From Variovorax sp. 770b2 (lineage in GTDB: Bacteria > Pseudomonadota > Gammaproteobacteria > Burkholderiales > Burkholderiaceae_C), in assembly GCF_900115685.1 (NCBI RefSeq), contig NZ_FOXJ01000001.1:1769796-1833795 (forward strand): a DNA stretch of 64,000 nucleotides, read 5' to 3'. The notes beneath the pieces are model-generated. The model made no database searches. It was given only the letters and a program-made list of their open reading frames with translations, and was not told the origin of the DNA. Shown here piece after piece: positions 34,361-43,547 of the stretch (the stretch's first letter is position 1; every line of letters begins with the position of its first letter). The position numbers were made by a program, and so were the translations under genes.

Positions 34361-35377
34361 TCAGATCAGCTTGACGAGCTGCTTGCCGAAATTCTTCCCC
34401 TTGAGCAAACCCAGGAAGGCCTCGGGGGCAGATTCGATGCCCTGCGCGACCGATTCGCGCGGCTTGAGCTTGCCCGTGCCCACCAGCGTGCCGAGCTCGG
34501 CCAGCGCCTCGGGCCACACGTCCATGTGCTCGCTGACGATGAAGCCCTCGATCTTCAGCCGGTTGATGAGGATCAGCGCCGGGTTCGCCAGCGGCAGCGG
34601 CGCGCCGTCGTAGCCCGCGATCATCCCGCAAAGCGCCACGCGCGCGAAGGCGTTGGTGCGCAGCAGCACCGCATCGAAGATGTAGCCGCCGACGTTCTCG
34701 AAGTAGCCGTCGATGCCGTTCGGGCAGGCTTCCTTCAGCGCCGCGCTCATGGTCTTCACGTCGGGGTGCTGGCGGTAGTCGATGCAGGCGTCGAAACCCA
34801 GTTCGTCGGTCACGTACTTGCACTTGTCCGGGCCGCCCGCGATGCCCACCACGCGGCAGCCGCGCGCCTTGGCGAGCGCGCCGAAGGCACTGCCGACCGC
34901 GCCGCTGGCCGCCGTGATGACCACGGTTTCGCCGGCCTTGGGCGCGATGATCTTCACCAGGCCGTACCAGGCCGTGACGCCCGGCATGCCGACCGCGCCG
35001 AGGTAGTGCGACAGCGGCACGTGCGTGGTGTCGACCTTCTTCAGCGCGCCGGGCTGCGAACCATCGACCACGCTGTATTCCTGCCAGCCGCCGAAGCCGA
35101 CCACCTTGTCGCCGACGGCGTACTTCGGATGCCTGCTCTCGACCACTTCGCCGACCGTGCCGCCTTGGAACACCTGGCCGACCGGTTGCGGCTGCGCGTA
35201 GCTCTTGGCGTCGTTCATGCGGCCGCGCATGTACGGGTCGAGGCTCATGTAGTGGTGGCGCACCAGCACTTGGTTGTCGGCGAGCGCGGGCGTCTCGATC
35301 GTAACCAGCTTGAAGTTGCTCGCAACGGCTTCGCCATCGGGGCGGTTGTCGAGGTGGATCTGCTTGTTCGTGGGCAT
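34361..35377 (-). CDS. NADP-dependent oxidoreductase, CurA/leukotriene-B4-dehydrogenase-like MDR family
   Basis: A 338-residue zinc-free medium-chain reductase. The start MPTNKQIHLDNRPDGE, the SLDPYMRGRM block and the nucleotide-binding stretch TAASGAVGSAFGALAKARG match the CurA/PTGR group, which reduces the C=C bond of alpha,beta-unsaturated ketones and aldehydes with NADPH. It starts 29 bases downstream of the thioesterase stop, in line with a shared transcript. Confidence 0.9.
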   Translation of the reverse strand: MPTNKQIHLDNRPDGEAVASNFKLVTIETPALADNQVLVRHHYMSLDPYMRGRMNDAKSYAQPQPVGQVFQGGTVGEVVESRHPKYAVGDKVVGFGGWQEYSVVDGSQPGALKKVDTTHVPLSHYLGAVGMPGVTAWYGLVKIIAPKAGETVVITAASGAVGSAFGALAKARGCRVVGIAGGPDKCKYVTDELGFDACIDYRQHPDVKTMSAALKEACPNGIDGYFENVGGYIFDAVLLRTNAFARVALCGMIAGYDGAPLPLANPALILINRLKIEGFIVSEHMDVWPEALAELGTLVGTGKLKPRESVAQGIESAPEAFLGLLKGKNFGKQLVKLI

Positions 35378-35406
35378 GTGTGTCTCCTGGGAATTCGTTC
35401 AGTCGA

Positions 35407-35877
35407 TCAGTCGGTCGAAGGCGGCCGCATTTCGTTCGCGCTCGCGGCGCCCGTCGGCAGGCGGCGCTTCACGTACTTGAAGGTGCCGGTGGCATGGGCG
35501 CACACGCGCTCCTGCTCGTCGTAAATCTTGGCTTCGGTGAAGGCCAGCGTCGCGGTGCGGTGAATGAGCGTGCCGCGCGCGTGCAGCGGGCCGACCGAGG
35601 GCTGCATGAAGCTGGTCTTCATCTCGATCGTGACCACGCCGGTCTCGGGCGCCACGCTGCGCGCGGCCGCCGCCATGGTGATGTCCAGCAGCGTCATGCA
35701 GGCGCCGCCGTGCGTCACGTCGAAGGTGTTCAGGTGCTCGGGCTTGGCCGTATAGACGATCTCGGACTCGCCGCCCTCGAACTTCGTGAGCTCGAAGCCC
35801 AGGTGGCGCGCGAACGGGATCTGGCTCGTGTACGAGCGGATGTTGATGTCGTTGGGAGGAGAAGATTCAGTGGTCAT
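35407..35877 (-). CDS. PaaI-type hotdog thioesterase
   Basis: A 156-residue hotdog-fold protein with the family motif THGGACMTLLDITMAAAA and a second conserved block VVTIEMKTSFMQP. Such enzymes hydrolyse acyl-CoA or aryl-CoA esters. Two in-frame ATGs are possible (35889 and 35877); 35877 is used. The gene lies downstream of an SDR and upstream of the CurA-like reductase. The acyl substrate is not predictable. Confidence 0.85.
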   Translation of the reverse strand: MTTESSPPNDINIRSYTSQIPFARHLGFELTKFEGGESEIVYTAKPEHLNTFDVTHGGACMTLLDITMAAAARSVAPETGVVTIEMKTSFMQPSVGPLHARGTLIHRTATLAFTEAKIYDEQERVCAHATGTFKYVKRRLPTGAASANEMRPPSTD

Positions 35878-35893
35878 TGGGTCTTTCATGAAG

Positions 35894-35984
35894 ACACCGC
35901 GGAACCGGCTTCGCCGGGCCGCCGGTGTCGCCCCCGGCGAGGGGGAAGGCGAAGCGACACGAAGCGCGCGCAGCCTAGGGGAGA
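35894..35984. repeat. Intergenic repeat copy A (hairpin-forming)
   Basis: About 90 bases directly after the SDR stop. It is closely similar to 40735-40827. Read on the minus strand it folds into a stem with ACACCGGCGG pairing to CCGCGGTGT, enclosing CCGGC-GAA-GCCGG. The inner loop and flanking stem bases differ from copy B but keep pairing, which suggests selection for RNA structure. Likely a terminator-like or mobile extragenic element. Confidence 0.65.
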
Positions 35985-35987
35985 ACG

Positions 35988-36785
35988 CTATGCCGCGCCG
36001 AGGACCACGCTCACGCCGCCGTCCACCGCCAGCCATTGGCCGGTGATGTGCTTGCCGGCATCGCTCGCGTACAGCAGCGTCAGGCCCTTCAGGTCTTCGT
36101 CGTCGCCCAGGCGGCCGAGCGGCGCCTTGGCAGCCATTTTTTCTTCGCCCAGTGACTTGATCAGGCCGGCGGCCATCTTCGTCATGAAGAAGCCGGGGCA
36201 GATTGCGTTCACCGTGATGTTGTACTTGCCCCATTCGGCCGCCAGCGTGCGCGTGAAGCCGATCACCGCCGTCTTGGAGGTGTTGTAGGCCAGCGTCTGC
36301 ATCTCGGGCGGGTTGCCGTTCAGGCCGGCGACCGAGGCGATGTTGATGATGCGGCCCGTCTTCTTCGGAATCATGTAGCCGTTGGCGATCTGCTGCGACA
36401 GGATGAAGTAGCCGCGCACGTTGAGGTTCATCACCTTGTCCCACGCCTCGACCGGGTGGCTTTCGGCCGGCGAACCCCAGCTCGCGCCGGCGTTGTTGAT
36501 GAGGATGTCCACGGCGCCCATGCGCTGCAGCGTCTCGTCGGCCAGGCGGCGGGTGTCTTCTTCCTTGGAGCAGTCGGCGGCGATCCAGCGCGCGTCGATG
36601 CCGGCGGCCTGCAGCTCGGCGGCGGCCTGCTCCAGGTCGTCGGCCTTGCGCGAGCTCAGCATGATCTTCGCGCCGGCTTCGCCGAGCGCATGGGCCATCT
36701 GCAGGCCCAGGCCGCGCGAGCCGCCGGTGATGAGGGCGGTCTTGCCCTTGAGGTCGAAGAGCTGTTGGGTGGTGCGTGGCGTCAT
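35988..36785 (-). CDS. Short-chain dehydrogenase/reductase (FabG/RhlG-like)
   Basis: A 265-residue classical SDR with TGGSRGLGLQ (cofactor motif), NNAG near residue 95, catalytic Ser in NIASVAG, YNTSK near 168 and the C-terminal ITGQWLAVDGG typical of 3-oxoacyl reductase-like enzymes. SSRKADD after the second strand suggests NADP. It is placed among acyl-CoA genes, upstream of a thioesterase, so a beta-oxidation or 3-hydroxyacyl role is plausible but not shown. Confidence 0.9.
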   Translation of the reverse strand: MTPRTTQQLFDLKGKTALITGGSRGLGLQMAHALGEAGAKIMLSSRKADDLEQAAAELQAAGIDARWIAADCSKEEDTRRLADETLQRMGAVDILINNAGASWGSPAESHPVEAWDKVMNLNVRGYFILSQQIANGYMIPKKTGRIINIASVAGLNGNPPEMQTLAYNTSKTAVIGFTRTLAAEWGKYNITVNAICPGFFMTKMAAGLIKSLGEEKMAAKAPLGRLGDDEDLKGLTLLYASDAGKHITGQWLAVDGGVSVVLGAA

Positions 36786-36841
36786 GTCTGTGTCTCCGGA
36801 GTCGATGTGAAGAAGGAAGAAATCGAAGGCTCGCGCCGTTG

Positions 36842-38239
36842 CTACGAAGCGGCTTCGGCCAGATCGACGGCCGCGACCTTGCCCGATGCCACGGCGGCCT
36901 TCAGCCGGCGCCAGTCGGCCTGGTTGACGTCGGCATAGGCCTCGGCGAAATCGGCGAGCGCGGTGTTGAAGGTCCTGGAGCGTCCGAGGTAGCCGTCGAT
37001 GGCCCAGGCGTCGCCGCCCTTGGCATGGGCGCGCGCCAGGCTGTAGCCGCAGGCCTCGGCGAATTCGAGCAGGTCGATGGGCTTGAAGTCCTCGAGCTTG
37101 TACGAGGCCTTCATGTCGCGCAGCTGCCGCACGTAGAAGCCGCGTCCGCCCTGCGCTTCTGCCCAGCCCAGGAACACGTCGCTGGCGGCCTGCGCCAGCT
37201 TCTGTCCCTGCACCACGCGCCGGCCCGGCGAGCCCTGCTCGAGCGGCGGGCCCAGATGCGCCTGGAGCACCGAGTCGCAGGCTTCCTTGCATTGCAGGAA
37301 CAGCGGATGGACGCCATCCGCCACCAGCAGCAACAGGAAGCAGCGCCGTCCCACCGAGCCCACGCCGGGCGTGAGCACCGTGACGTCGTTCAGCTCGTAG
37401 CGGTCGAACAGCCGCTGGCGCTCCGGCGGCAGGCTCGCACGGTATTGCGCGAGGAAGGCCGGCAAGCCGGTGCGAAAGCGCCGGATCTCGCGCGCCGTCG
37501 CCTTGGCGTCGTGGTACACGAACGGCGGTTGCTCCCGCATCATCAGGCGGCCGTCGACGATCTCGGTGGCGCCCGAGGCGAACACGCGCGAGGTGCTGCG
37601 GCGGGCCTTCCTGATGACCGCGAGTTCGGTCGCGTCCTGTGCGCCGAGCTTGAGCAGCGTCTGCGAGGTGAGGCGCGCGTACCAGGCGTCCAGCGTGTCC
37701 ATCTGCGCGAAGCGGCGCATGCGGTCGCGATAGGCCTCGGCCAGCTGCCGGACCGCATCGCGCCCCACGCGTGGCTTGAACTTGCGGTCGCGCGCGGCCA
37801 CGACGAACAAAGTGGCCAGCCGGCGCACATCCCAGTCGAACGGGCCTTGCAGGGTCTCGTCGAAATCGTTGATGTCGAAGACCAGCGAGCGCTCGGGGCT
37901 GGCGAAGAAGCCGAAGTTCGCCAGGTGCGCATCGCCGCACAGCTGCGTGGCGATGCCGCTGTGCGGCAGCTTCGCCAGGTCGTTCGCCATCAGGCTGGCG
38001 GCGCCGCGATAAAAGGTGAAGGGGCTGGCCAGCATGCGGCCGTGGCGCACCGGCACCAGTTCGGGCACGCGGCCGCGGTTGGAGGCTTTCAGCCAGCCGA
38101 GCGGATCGCGGTCCTTGGCGTCGGGCTGGGGTGACTCCGCCCACTGGCCGCGCGCGCAGCGTGTGCGCTGTGCGCGGCCGAACGCCCGCCGGTCGGCCGG
38201 TGAGGCCTTCGCGTCGGGCGCGCGGGGTTCAGACTTCAT
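36842..38239 (-). CDS. DUF2252 kinase-fold protein
   Basis: A 465-residue protein starting MKSEPRAPDAK. DUF2252 hallmarks are RHGRMLASPFTFYRGAA, LCGDAHLANFG and FDINDFDE. The last two resemble the catalytic loop (H/D-x-x-x-x-N) and metal-binding Asp of aminoglycoside-phosphotransferase-like kinases. No activity is established for the family. Its start overlaps the stop of the upstream Dabb gene by 11 bases, so the two are coupled. Confidence 0.88.
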   Translation of the reverse strand: MKSEPRAPDAKASPADRRAFGRAQRTRCARGQWAESPQPDAKDRDPLGWLKASNRGRVPELVPVRHGRMLASPFTFYRGAASLMANDLAKLPHSGIATQLCGDAHLANFGFFASPERSLVFDINDFDETLQGPFDWDVRRLATLFVVAARDRKFKPRVGRDAVRQLAEAYRDRMRRFAQMDTLDAWYARLTSQTLLKLGAQDATELAVIRKARRSTSRVFASGATEIVDGRLMMREQPPFVYHDAKATAREIRRFRTGLPAFLAQYRASLPPERQRLFDRYELNDVTVLTPGVGSVGRRCFLLLLVADGVHPLFLQCKEACDSVLQAHLGPPLEQGSPGRRVVQGQKLAQAASDVFLGWAEAQGGRGFYVRQLRDMKASYKLEDFKPIDLLEFAEACGYSLARAHAKGGDAWAIDGYLGRSRTFNTALADFAEAYADVNQADWRRLKAAVASGKVAAVDLAEAAS

Positions 38240-38531
38240 AGTCCATGCACTGCCGCGCTTCGCGCACGGCGCCGATGAAGGGCTTGAGCGCCACGTGCTG
38301 CGGATGGTCCGCATAGGCCGCAAGCGCGGCCGCATCGGTGAATTCCGAGTACAGGACGAGGTCGTAGGTGGCCTCCAGCCCAGGCTGGGCAATGGCCACT
38401 TCGAAGCGGTGCGTGCCGGGCGAGAGCTTCGCGCAGGCATCGAGCAGCGCCTTGGCCTTCAGCAGGTTGGTCGCCTTGTCAGCGCCCTCGGCGTGTTCCT
38501 TGAACTTCCACATCACGACGTGCTTGAGCAT
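38229..38531 (-). CDS. Dabb-domain (stress-responsive A/B barrel) protein
   Basis: A 100-residue ferredoxin-like barrel protein. It begins MLKHVVMWKFKEHAEG and ends with FIGAVREARQCMDYEV; the internal DLVLYSEFTDAAALAAYADHPQH is diagnostic. Dabb proteins form dimers and include plant stress proteins and polyketide-type cyclases. The gene overlaps the DUF2252 gene. Its function here is unknown. Confidence 0.88.
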   Translation of the reverse strand: MLKHVVMWKFKEHAEGADKATNLLKAKALLDACAKLSPGTHRFEVAIAQPGLEATYDLVLYSEFTDAAALAAYADHPQHVALKPFIGAVREARQCMDYEV

Positions 38532-38553
38532 GGTCTGGCCTTCTTCTCTCTAC

Positions 38554-38799
38554 CTATTTCTTGTCGTTCAGGCGCGAGCGCACGTAGATGAGCACCACGC
38601 CCACCAGCGCGACCACGCCGCCGGGCGCGGCCATCGACCAGCCGAGCGCGGCATCGATGCGGCCCGTGGCGATGCCCAGGATCACCAGGAACAGGCCGCC
38701 GTAGATCAGGATCCAGATCCACTTCTCGAGCCGGGCGTGCGGCTTCGGGGTGGCAGCGGGGGTGGCGGGGGTGGGAGAGTTGGGGGCGGCGTTGGCCAT
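38554..38799 (-). CDS. Small two-helix membrane protein
   Basis: The 81 residues start MANAAPNSPTPATPAATP, a Pro/Ala/Thr-rich cytoplasmic tail, followed by two membrane helices (WIWILIYGGLFLVILGIA and APGGVVALVGVVLIYV) and a basic end (RSRLNDKK). It begins 2 bases after the acyl-CoA dehydrogenase stop. No family with known function recognised; it resembles uncharacterised small inner-membrane proteins of Burkholderiales. Confidence 0.75.
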   Translation of the reverse strand: MANAAPNSPTPATPAATPKPHARLEKWIWILIYGGLFLVILGIATGRIDAALGWSMAAPGGVVALVGVVLIYVRSRLNDKK

Positions 38800-38801
38800 T
38801 G

Positions 38802-40658
38802 TCAGAAAGCGTCCTCGGGCAAAGCGGTACAGGTCGGGTCGCGGCTCTCGACCACGTTGAGCCAGGCACCGATTTTGGGCAGCTCGTAGTGGAAGAAATA
38901 GTCCGTGGCGCCGATCTTGCCAGCTGTTACCGCCCTCGCCTTTTCCGCGTCGATTTCGAGCGCCCGCCGCGCCACGTCCAGCCAGAGCCAGGCCAGCACC
39001 GTGTGGCCGAAGGCCTGCATGTACGGCACCGCGTTGGCCAGCGCGTCGGCCGGGTCGCCGGTGGACCAGGCCGCCTCGGTGGCGCTGCCGATGCGCTGCA
39101 GCGCGGCGCCCAGCGCCTTGGCATGCGCCGCGAGCGCGGGCACCTTGGCCGTGCGGCCGATGGTCTCGGTGATGCGGCCAGCCAAAAGCTGCAGCCCGCG
39201 GCCCTTTTCCATCAGCACCTTGCGGCCCAGCAGGTCGGCCGCCTGGATGCCGTGGGTGCCCTCGTGGATCATGTTCAGGCGGTTGTCGCGCCAGTACTGC
39301 TCCACCGGGAAGTCGCGCGTGTAGCCGTAGCCGCCGTGCACCTGGATCGCGAGCGAATTGGCTTCCAGGCACCACTCGCTGGGCCAGCTCTTGGCGATGG
39401 GCGTGAGCACTTCGAGCAGCAGGCGCGCATCGTCGGCAGCCCCCGCATCGCCGGTCTTCTGCGTGTCGACCAGCCGGGCGCAGTACAGCTCCAGCGCCAG
39501 CGCGCCTTCGCAGTACGCCTTCTGCGCGAGCAGCATGCGGCGCACATCGGCGTGTTCGATGATGCGGACCTGCGGGCTCCCGGAGTCCTTCGCCACCTGG
39601 CTGCCCGCGCCCGCCTCGGGCTTCTTCACGAGGCGACCCTGCGGCCGGCTCTTCGCGTAGTCCAGCGAGGCGTAGTAGCCCGCCATGCCGAGCATGGTCG
39701 CGGCCGTGCCGACGCCGATGCGGGCCTCGTTCATCATGTGGAACATGCAGTGCAGCCCCTTGCCGGGCGAACCGACGAGGTAGCCCACCGCGCCCGCCTT
39801 GCCATCGACCGGGTACTTGCCCTCGCCGAAGTTCAGGAGCGTGTTGGTCGTGCCGCGCCAGCCCAGCTTGTGGTTCAGGCCCGCCAGCGCCACGTCGTTG
39901 CGCTCGCCGGTCAGTTCGCCCCTCGTGTTCACCATGCGCTTGGGCACGATGAACAGCGAGATGCCGCGCGTGCCCGGCACCAGCTTGCCGTTCTCGTCGG
40001 GGATCTTGGCGAGCACGATGTGCACGATGTTCTCGGTCAGCTCATGGTCGCCCGACGAGATCCACATCTTGTTGCCGGTGAGCCGATAGCGCGGGCCGAG
40101 AGGATCGTCCTGGAAGTCGGCGCCGTCGGGCACCGCGCGCGTGGCCACGTCGCTCAGCGACGAGCCGGCCTGCGGCTCCGACAGGCACATGGTGCCCGCC
40201 CAGCGGCCCGAAAATTCGTTCTTCGCGAACACCTCTTTCTGCGTCTCGGTGCCGTGCACCATCAGCAGGTTGGCGTTGCCGCTGGTGAGCATGTTGGAGC
40301 CGATGCTCACCGAGGCCATCGCGAAGAAGCTGTTGGCCGCGGCCGACAGCGTGTAGGGCAGCTGCATGCCGCCGATGTCGTAGTCCTGCGCGGCGCTCAT
40401 CATTCCCGATTCGACGAAGGCCTTGTGCGCATCGTGCGTGGCCTTCGGCAGGATCACCTTCTCGCCGTCGAAGTGCGGCTCCTGCGTATCGACCGTGCGG
40501 TTGAACGGCGCGTACTTCTCGCGCGCGATGCGCTCGCAGGTGTCGAGCACCGCGTCGAAGGTCTCGCGCGAATGGTCGGCGAAGCGCTCGCTCTGGTTGA
40601 GCGACTCGGCATCGAGCCAGTCGTAGAGCAGGAAATCGAGGGTGGGACGCAGGCTCAT
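38802..40658 (-). CDS. Acyl-CoA dehydrogenase, long form (about 600 aa)
   Basis: A 618-residue flavoprotein beginning MSLRPTLDFLLYDWLDAE. The FAD-site block MCLSEPQAGSSLSDVATRA, ITGNKMWISSGDHE-type segment and IQVHGGYGYTRDFPVEQYWRDNRLNMIHEG (with the catalytic-region Glu) mark it as an acyl-CoA dehydrogenase of the long class with an extra C-terminal domain. It carries out the first step of beta-oxidation, passing electrons to ETF. The longer upstream frame overlaps intergenic repeat B and is not used. Confidence 0.92.
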   Translation of the reverse strand: MSLRPTLDFLLYDWLDAESLNQSERFADHSRETFDAVLDTCERIAREKYAPFNRTVDTQEPHFDGEKVILPKATHDAHKAFVESGMMSAAQDYDIGGMQLPYTLSAAANSFFAMASVSIGSNMLTSGNANLLMVHGTETQKEVFAKNEFSGRWAGTMCLSEPQAGSSLSDVATRAVPDGADFQDDPLGPRYRLTGNKMWISSGDHELTENIVHIVLAKIPDENGKLVPGTRGISLFIVPKRMVNTRGELTGERNDVALAGLNHKLGWRGTTNTLLNFGEGKYPVDGKAGAVGYLVGSPGKGLHCMFHMMNEARIGVGTAATMLGMAGYYASLDYAKSRPQGRLVKKPEAGAGSQVAKDSGSPQVRIIEHADVRRMLLAQKAYCEGALALELYCARLVDTQKTGDAGAADDARLLLEVLTPIAKSWPSEWCLEANSLAIQVHGGYGYTRDFPVEQYWRDNRLNMIHEGTHGIQAADLLGRKVLMEKGRGLQLLAGRITETIGRTAKVPALAAHAKALGAALQRIGSATEAAWSTGDPADALANAVPYMQAFGHTVLAWLWLDVARRALEIDAEKARAVTAGKIGATDYFFHYELPKIGAWLNVVESRDPTCTALPEDAF

Positions 40659-40734
40659 GATCGGTCTTGATGTGGAGGCCACCGACTTCCACCGGCAGCG
40701 CTCATCGGCCGGCGAAGCCAGGCCCGTTCGTGAA

Positions 40735-40827
40735 ACACCGCGGAACCGGCTCAGCCGGGCCGCTGGTGTTGCCCCCGGAAGGGGGTTGGCGAAGGCGACA
40801 CGCAGTGCGCCGCAGACTGGGGGAGAG
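40735..40827. repeat. Intergenic repeat copy B (hairpin-forming)
   Basis: Close copy of 35894-35984, again starting directly at the stop of a minus-strand gene (thiolase). Minus-strand RNA would pair ACACC-AGCGG with CCGCGGTGT around CCGGC-TGA-GCCGG. It is followed by TTTCAC, so a weak terminator is possible. Confidence 0.65.
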
Positions 40828-42003
40828 TCAAAGAACCTCGAACACGCCCGCGGCACCCATGCCGCCGCCGATGCACATCGTGACCAGCACCTTCTTGGCG
40901 CCGCGGCGCTTGCCTTCGATGAGCGCGTGGCCCGTCAGGCGCTGGCCGCTCACGCCGTAGGGGTGGCCCACGGCGATGGCGCCGCCGTCCACGTTCAGGC
41001 GGTCGGCCGGAATGCCCAGCTTGTCGCGGCAGTAGATCACCTGCACCGCGAAGGCTTCGTTCAGCTCCCACAGGTCGATGTCGTTGACCGTGAGGCCCAG
41101 GCGCTTGAGCACCTTGGGAATCGCGAAGACCGGGCCGATGCCCATCTCGTCGGGCTCGCAGCCCGCCACGGCAAAGCCGAGGAAGCGGCCGAGGGGCTTC
41201 AGGCCCTTTTGCTGCGCGTACTTTTCGTCGACCAGCACGCAGGCGCCGCCGCCGTCGGAGAACTGGCTGGCATTGCCCGCCGAGATCAAGCCGCCGGGAA
41301 TGGCCGAGCGGATGCCGCTGATACCTTCCTTGGTGGTGCCGGCGCGGATGCCTTCGTCGTTCTCGATGGTCACTTCCTTGGTGCGAAGGCCCATCACCGG
41401 ATCGGCCACGCCGGCCAGCACGGTGATCGGTGCGATTTCTTCCTTGAAGCGGCCGGCTTCCAGCGCGGCGGTGGCACGTTGCTGGCTTGCTGCGCCGTAC
41501 TCGTCCATGGCGTCGCGGCCGATGTTGTAGCGCTTGGCGACCTGCTCGGCCGTCTGCAGCATGTTCCAGTAGATCTCGGGCTTGTGCTTCACGAGCCACG
41601 GGTCGGCCAGCATGTGCTTGTTGGCTTCGTTCTGCACGCACGAGATGCTCTCCACGCCGCCGGCCACGTACACCTCGCCTTCGCCCGCGATGATGCGTTG
41701 CGCGGCGGTGGCGATGGTCTGCAGGCCCGAGGAGCAGAAGCGGTTGATCGTCATGCCCGAGGTGGTGACCGGGCAGCCGGCGCGCAGCGCGATCTGGCGT
41801 GCGATGTTGGAGCCGGTGGCGCCTTCGGGCGTGGCGCAACCCATGATGACGTCATCGACTTCAGCGGCTTCGATGCCGGCGCGCGAGATGGCGTGCTGCA
41901 CGGCGTGGCCGCCGAGCGTGGCACCGTGCGTCATGTTGAAGGCACCCTTCCAGCTCTTCGCGAGCGGCGTGCGGGCGGTGGAAACAATGACGGCGCTGGT
42001 CAT
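40828..42003 (-). CDS. Acetyl-CoA acyltransferase (3-ketoacyl-CoA thiolase)
   Basis: A 391-residue thiolase. Acyl-accepting Cys90 is in NRFCSSGLQ, the second motif is [14 protein letters not shown] with the catalytic His, and the final [13 protein letters not shown] carries the second Cys. It cleaves 3-ketoacyl-CoA to acetyl-CoA and a shortened acyl-CoA, the last beta-oxidation step. It lies between an acyl-CoA dehydrogenase and a FadJ-like gene, so the cluster covers all four steps. Confidence 0.93.
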   Translation of the reverse strand: MTSAVIVSTARTPLAKSWKGAFNMTHGATLGGHAVQHAISRAGIEAAEVDDVIMGCATPEGATGSNIARQIALRAGCPVTTSGMTINRFCSSGLQTIATAAQRIIAGEGEVYVAGGVESISCVQNEANKHMLADPWLVKHKPEIYWNMLQTAEQVAKRYNIGRDAMDEYGAASQQRATAALEAGRFKEEIAPITVLAGVADPVMGLRTKEVTIENDEGIRAGTTKEGISGIRSAIPGGLISAGNASQFSDGGGACVLVDEKYAQQKGLKPLGRFLGFAVAGCEPDEMGIGPVFAIPKVLKRLGLTVNDIDLWELNEAFAVQVIYCRDKLGIPADRLNVDGGAIAVGHPYGVSGQRLTGHALIEGKRRGAKKVLVTMCIGGGMGAAGVFEVL

Positions 42004-42046
42004 GGTGAGGTCCTTTGAAGATGGAAGGGAAAAGAGAAGGAGGTCG

Positions 42047-43522
42047 TCATTGCGCCGGAGCAGCGTTGGTGTTGCTCAGGAGCTGGTGATAGAAGCCGAT
42101 CATCTCGCCGTAGTTGGAGATGGCCAGGCGTTCGTTGTTGCCGTGAAAGCGCGCGAGGTCTTCGCCTTTCACGCGAAACGGCGAGAAGCGGAAGACGGCG
42201 TCGCTCACGAGGCTGAAGTGGCGCGAGTCGGTGGCGGCGGTCATGAGGCCGGGGGCCACGACGGCATCGGGGAAGGTCTGGCGAACGGCCTGCTGGATCG
42301 CGCGGTAGCCGGTGCTGTCGGTCGGCGAGACGGGCGATGGCTCGGAGTTGCCGGGGTAGCGCTTGATCTTGATGTCGTCGTTGCCAAGGCTCTTGCGCAG
42401 GTGCGCCTCGACGCTGTCGATGGTGTCGCCCGGCAGGATTCGGAAGTTGACTGCCGCCTCGGCGCGGCCGGGCAGCACGTTGTCCTTGTTGCCGGCGCGC
42501 ACGATGGTCAGTGCCGTGGTCGTGCGCAGCATGGCGTTGCTGCTCGGGCTTTTCTCGAGCTGGCCGCGCACCAGCGGCTCGGTGAGCCACAGGTTGGAGA
42601 GCATCACGCGGTTCACGCCGCTCATCTCGGGTGCGAGCGCGCCGAACATCTGGCCGGCCACGCCCTGGATGCCACCGGGCATCGGGTTGGCTTCGAGCCG
42701 CGCGAGCGCCGCGCTCATGCTGCCGATGGCGCTGTGCTGCGGCGGCATCGATGAATGGCCAGGGGCTGTATCGAGCGAGAGGAAGAAGGTGCCGTAGCCC
42801 TTCTCGGCCAGGCCGATCAGCGCCGCGGGCTTCGAGAGGCCGGGCAGCACGCCATCGAGCACCAAGAGGCCTTCGTCGAGCACCCAGTCCAGGCGCACGT
42901 TGCGCGACTTGAGCAGTTCGGCGATGGGCAGCGCGCCGCGCAGGCCGCTCACCTCTTCGTCATCGCCCATCACGAGGTAGACGGTCTGCTTCGGCTTGAA
43001 GCCGCTGCCGATCAGCAGCTCGATGGCTTCCATCTGCGCGAAGAGATTGCTCTTGTTGTCCAGCGTGCCGCGGCCCCAGACGAAGCCGTCCTTGATCTCG
43101 CCCGCGAAGGGGTCGACCGTCCAGGCCTTTTCGGTGCCGGGGGCGATGGGCACCATGTCCTGGTGCGCCATCAGTGCGATGGGCTTGGCGGAGGGGTCGG
43201 TGCCGGTCCATGTGTAGAGCAGCGCCTTGTTGCCCACGACTTCCTTCTTGAGGGTGGCGTGGACCTTGGGGAACTGCTGCTCGAGGTATGCGTGCAGCTT
43301 GTCGAACTCGGCCGCGTTGGCGGCCGGGTCGTCCAGGCCCGACACCGTGCGGAACGTGATCGCCGTGGAGAGCCGCTTGGCAGCGGCCTGCACGTCGATG
43401 TCCAGCTTGGGTGCGGGCGCCACCGCCAGCTGCTGCGATGGCGTGGTCCAGGTCTTGACCGCCACGGCGGCCACCAGTGCCAGGAGCACCAGCAGCAGCC
43501 CGAGGAAGATGCGTTTCAACAT
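42047..43522 (-). CDS. Membrane-anchored M20-family metallopeptidase (PM20D1/CPS1-like)
   Basis: A 491-residue protein with one N-terminal membrane anchor ([19 protein letters not shown]) and a di-zinc M20 core. Zinc ligands and catalytic groups are visible in [20 protein letters not shown] and [11 protein letters not shown], and later H-containing blocks (HSSMPP, DSRHF). Relatives hydrolyse N-acyl amino acids or peptides; PM20D1 acts on N-fatty-acyl amino acids, which would suit the lipid context. That substrate is inference. Confidence 0.87.
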   Translation of the reverse strand: MLKRIFLGLLLVLLALVAAVAVKTWTTPSQQLAVAPAPKLDIDVQAAAKRLSTAITFRTVSGLDDPAANAAEFDKLHAYLEQQFPKVHATLKKEVVGNKALLYTWTGTDPSAKPIALMAHQDMVPIAPGTEKAWTVDPFAGEIKDGFVWGRGTLDNKSNLFAQMEAIELLIGSGFKPKQTVYLVMGDDEEVSGLRGALPIAELLKSRNVRLDWVLDEGLLVLDGVLPGLSKPAALIGLAEKGYGTFFLSLDTAPGHSSMPPQHSAIGSMSAALARLEANPMPGGIQGVAGQMFGALAPEMSGVNRVMLSNLWLTEPLVRGQLEKSPSSNAMLRTTTALTIVRAGNKDNVLPGRAEAAVNFRILPGDTIDSVEAHLRKSLGNDDIKIKRYPGNSEPSPVSPTDSTGYRAIQQAVRQTFPDAVVAPGLMTAATDSRHFSLVSDAVFRFSPFRVKGEDLARFHGNNERLAISNYGEMIGFYHQLLSNTNAAPAQ

Positions 43523-43547
43523 TGGCGGTCTTGATCCCGGTTCGGTC

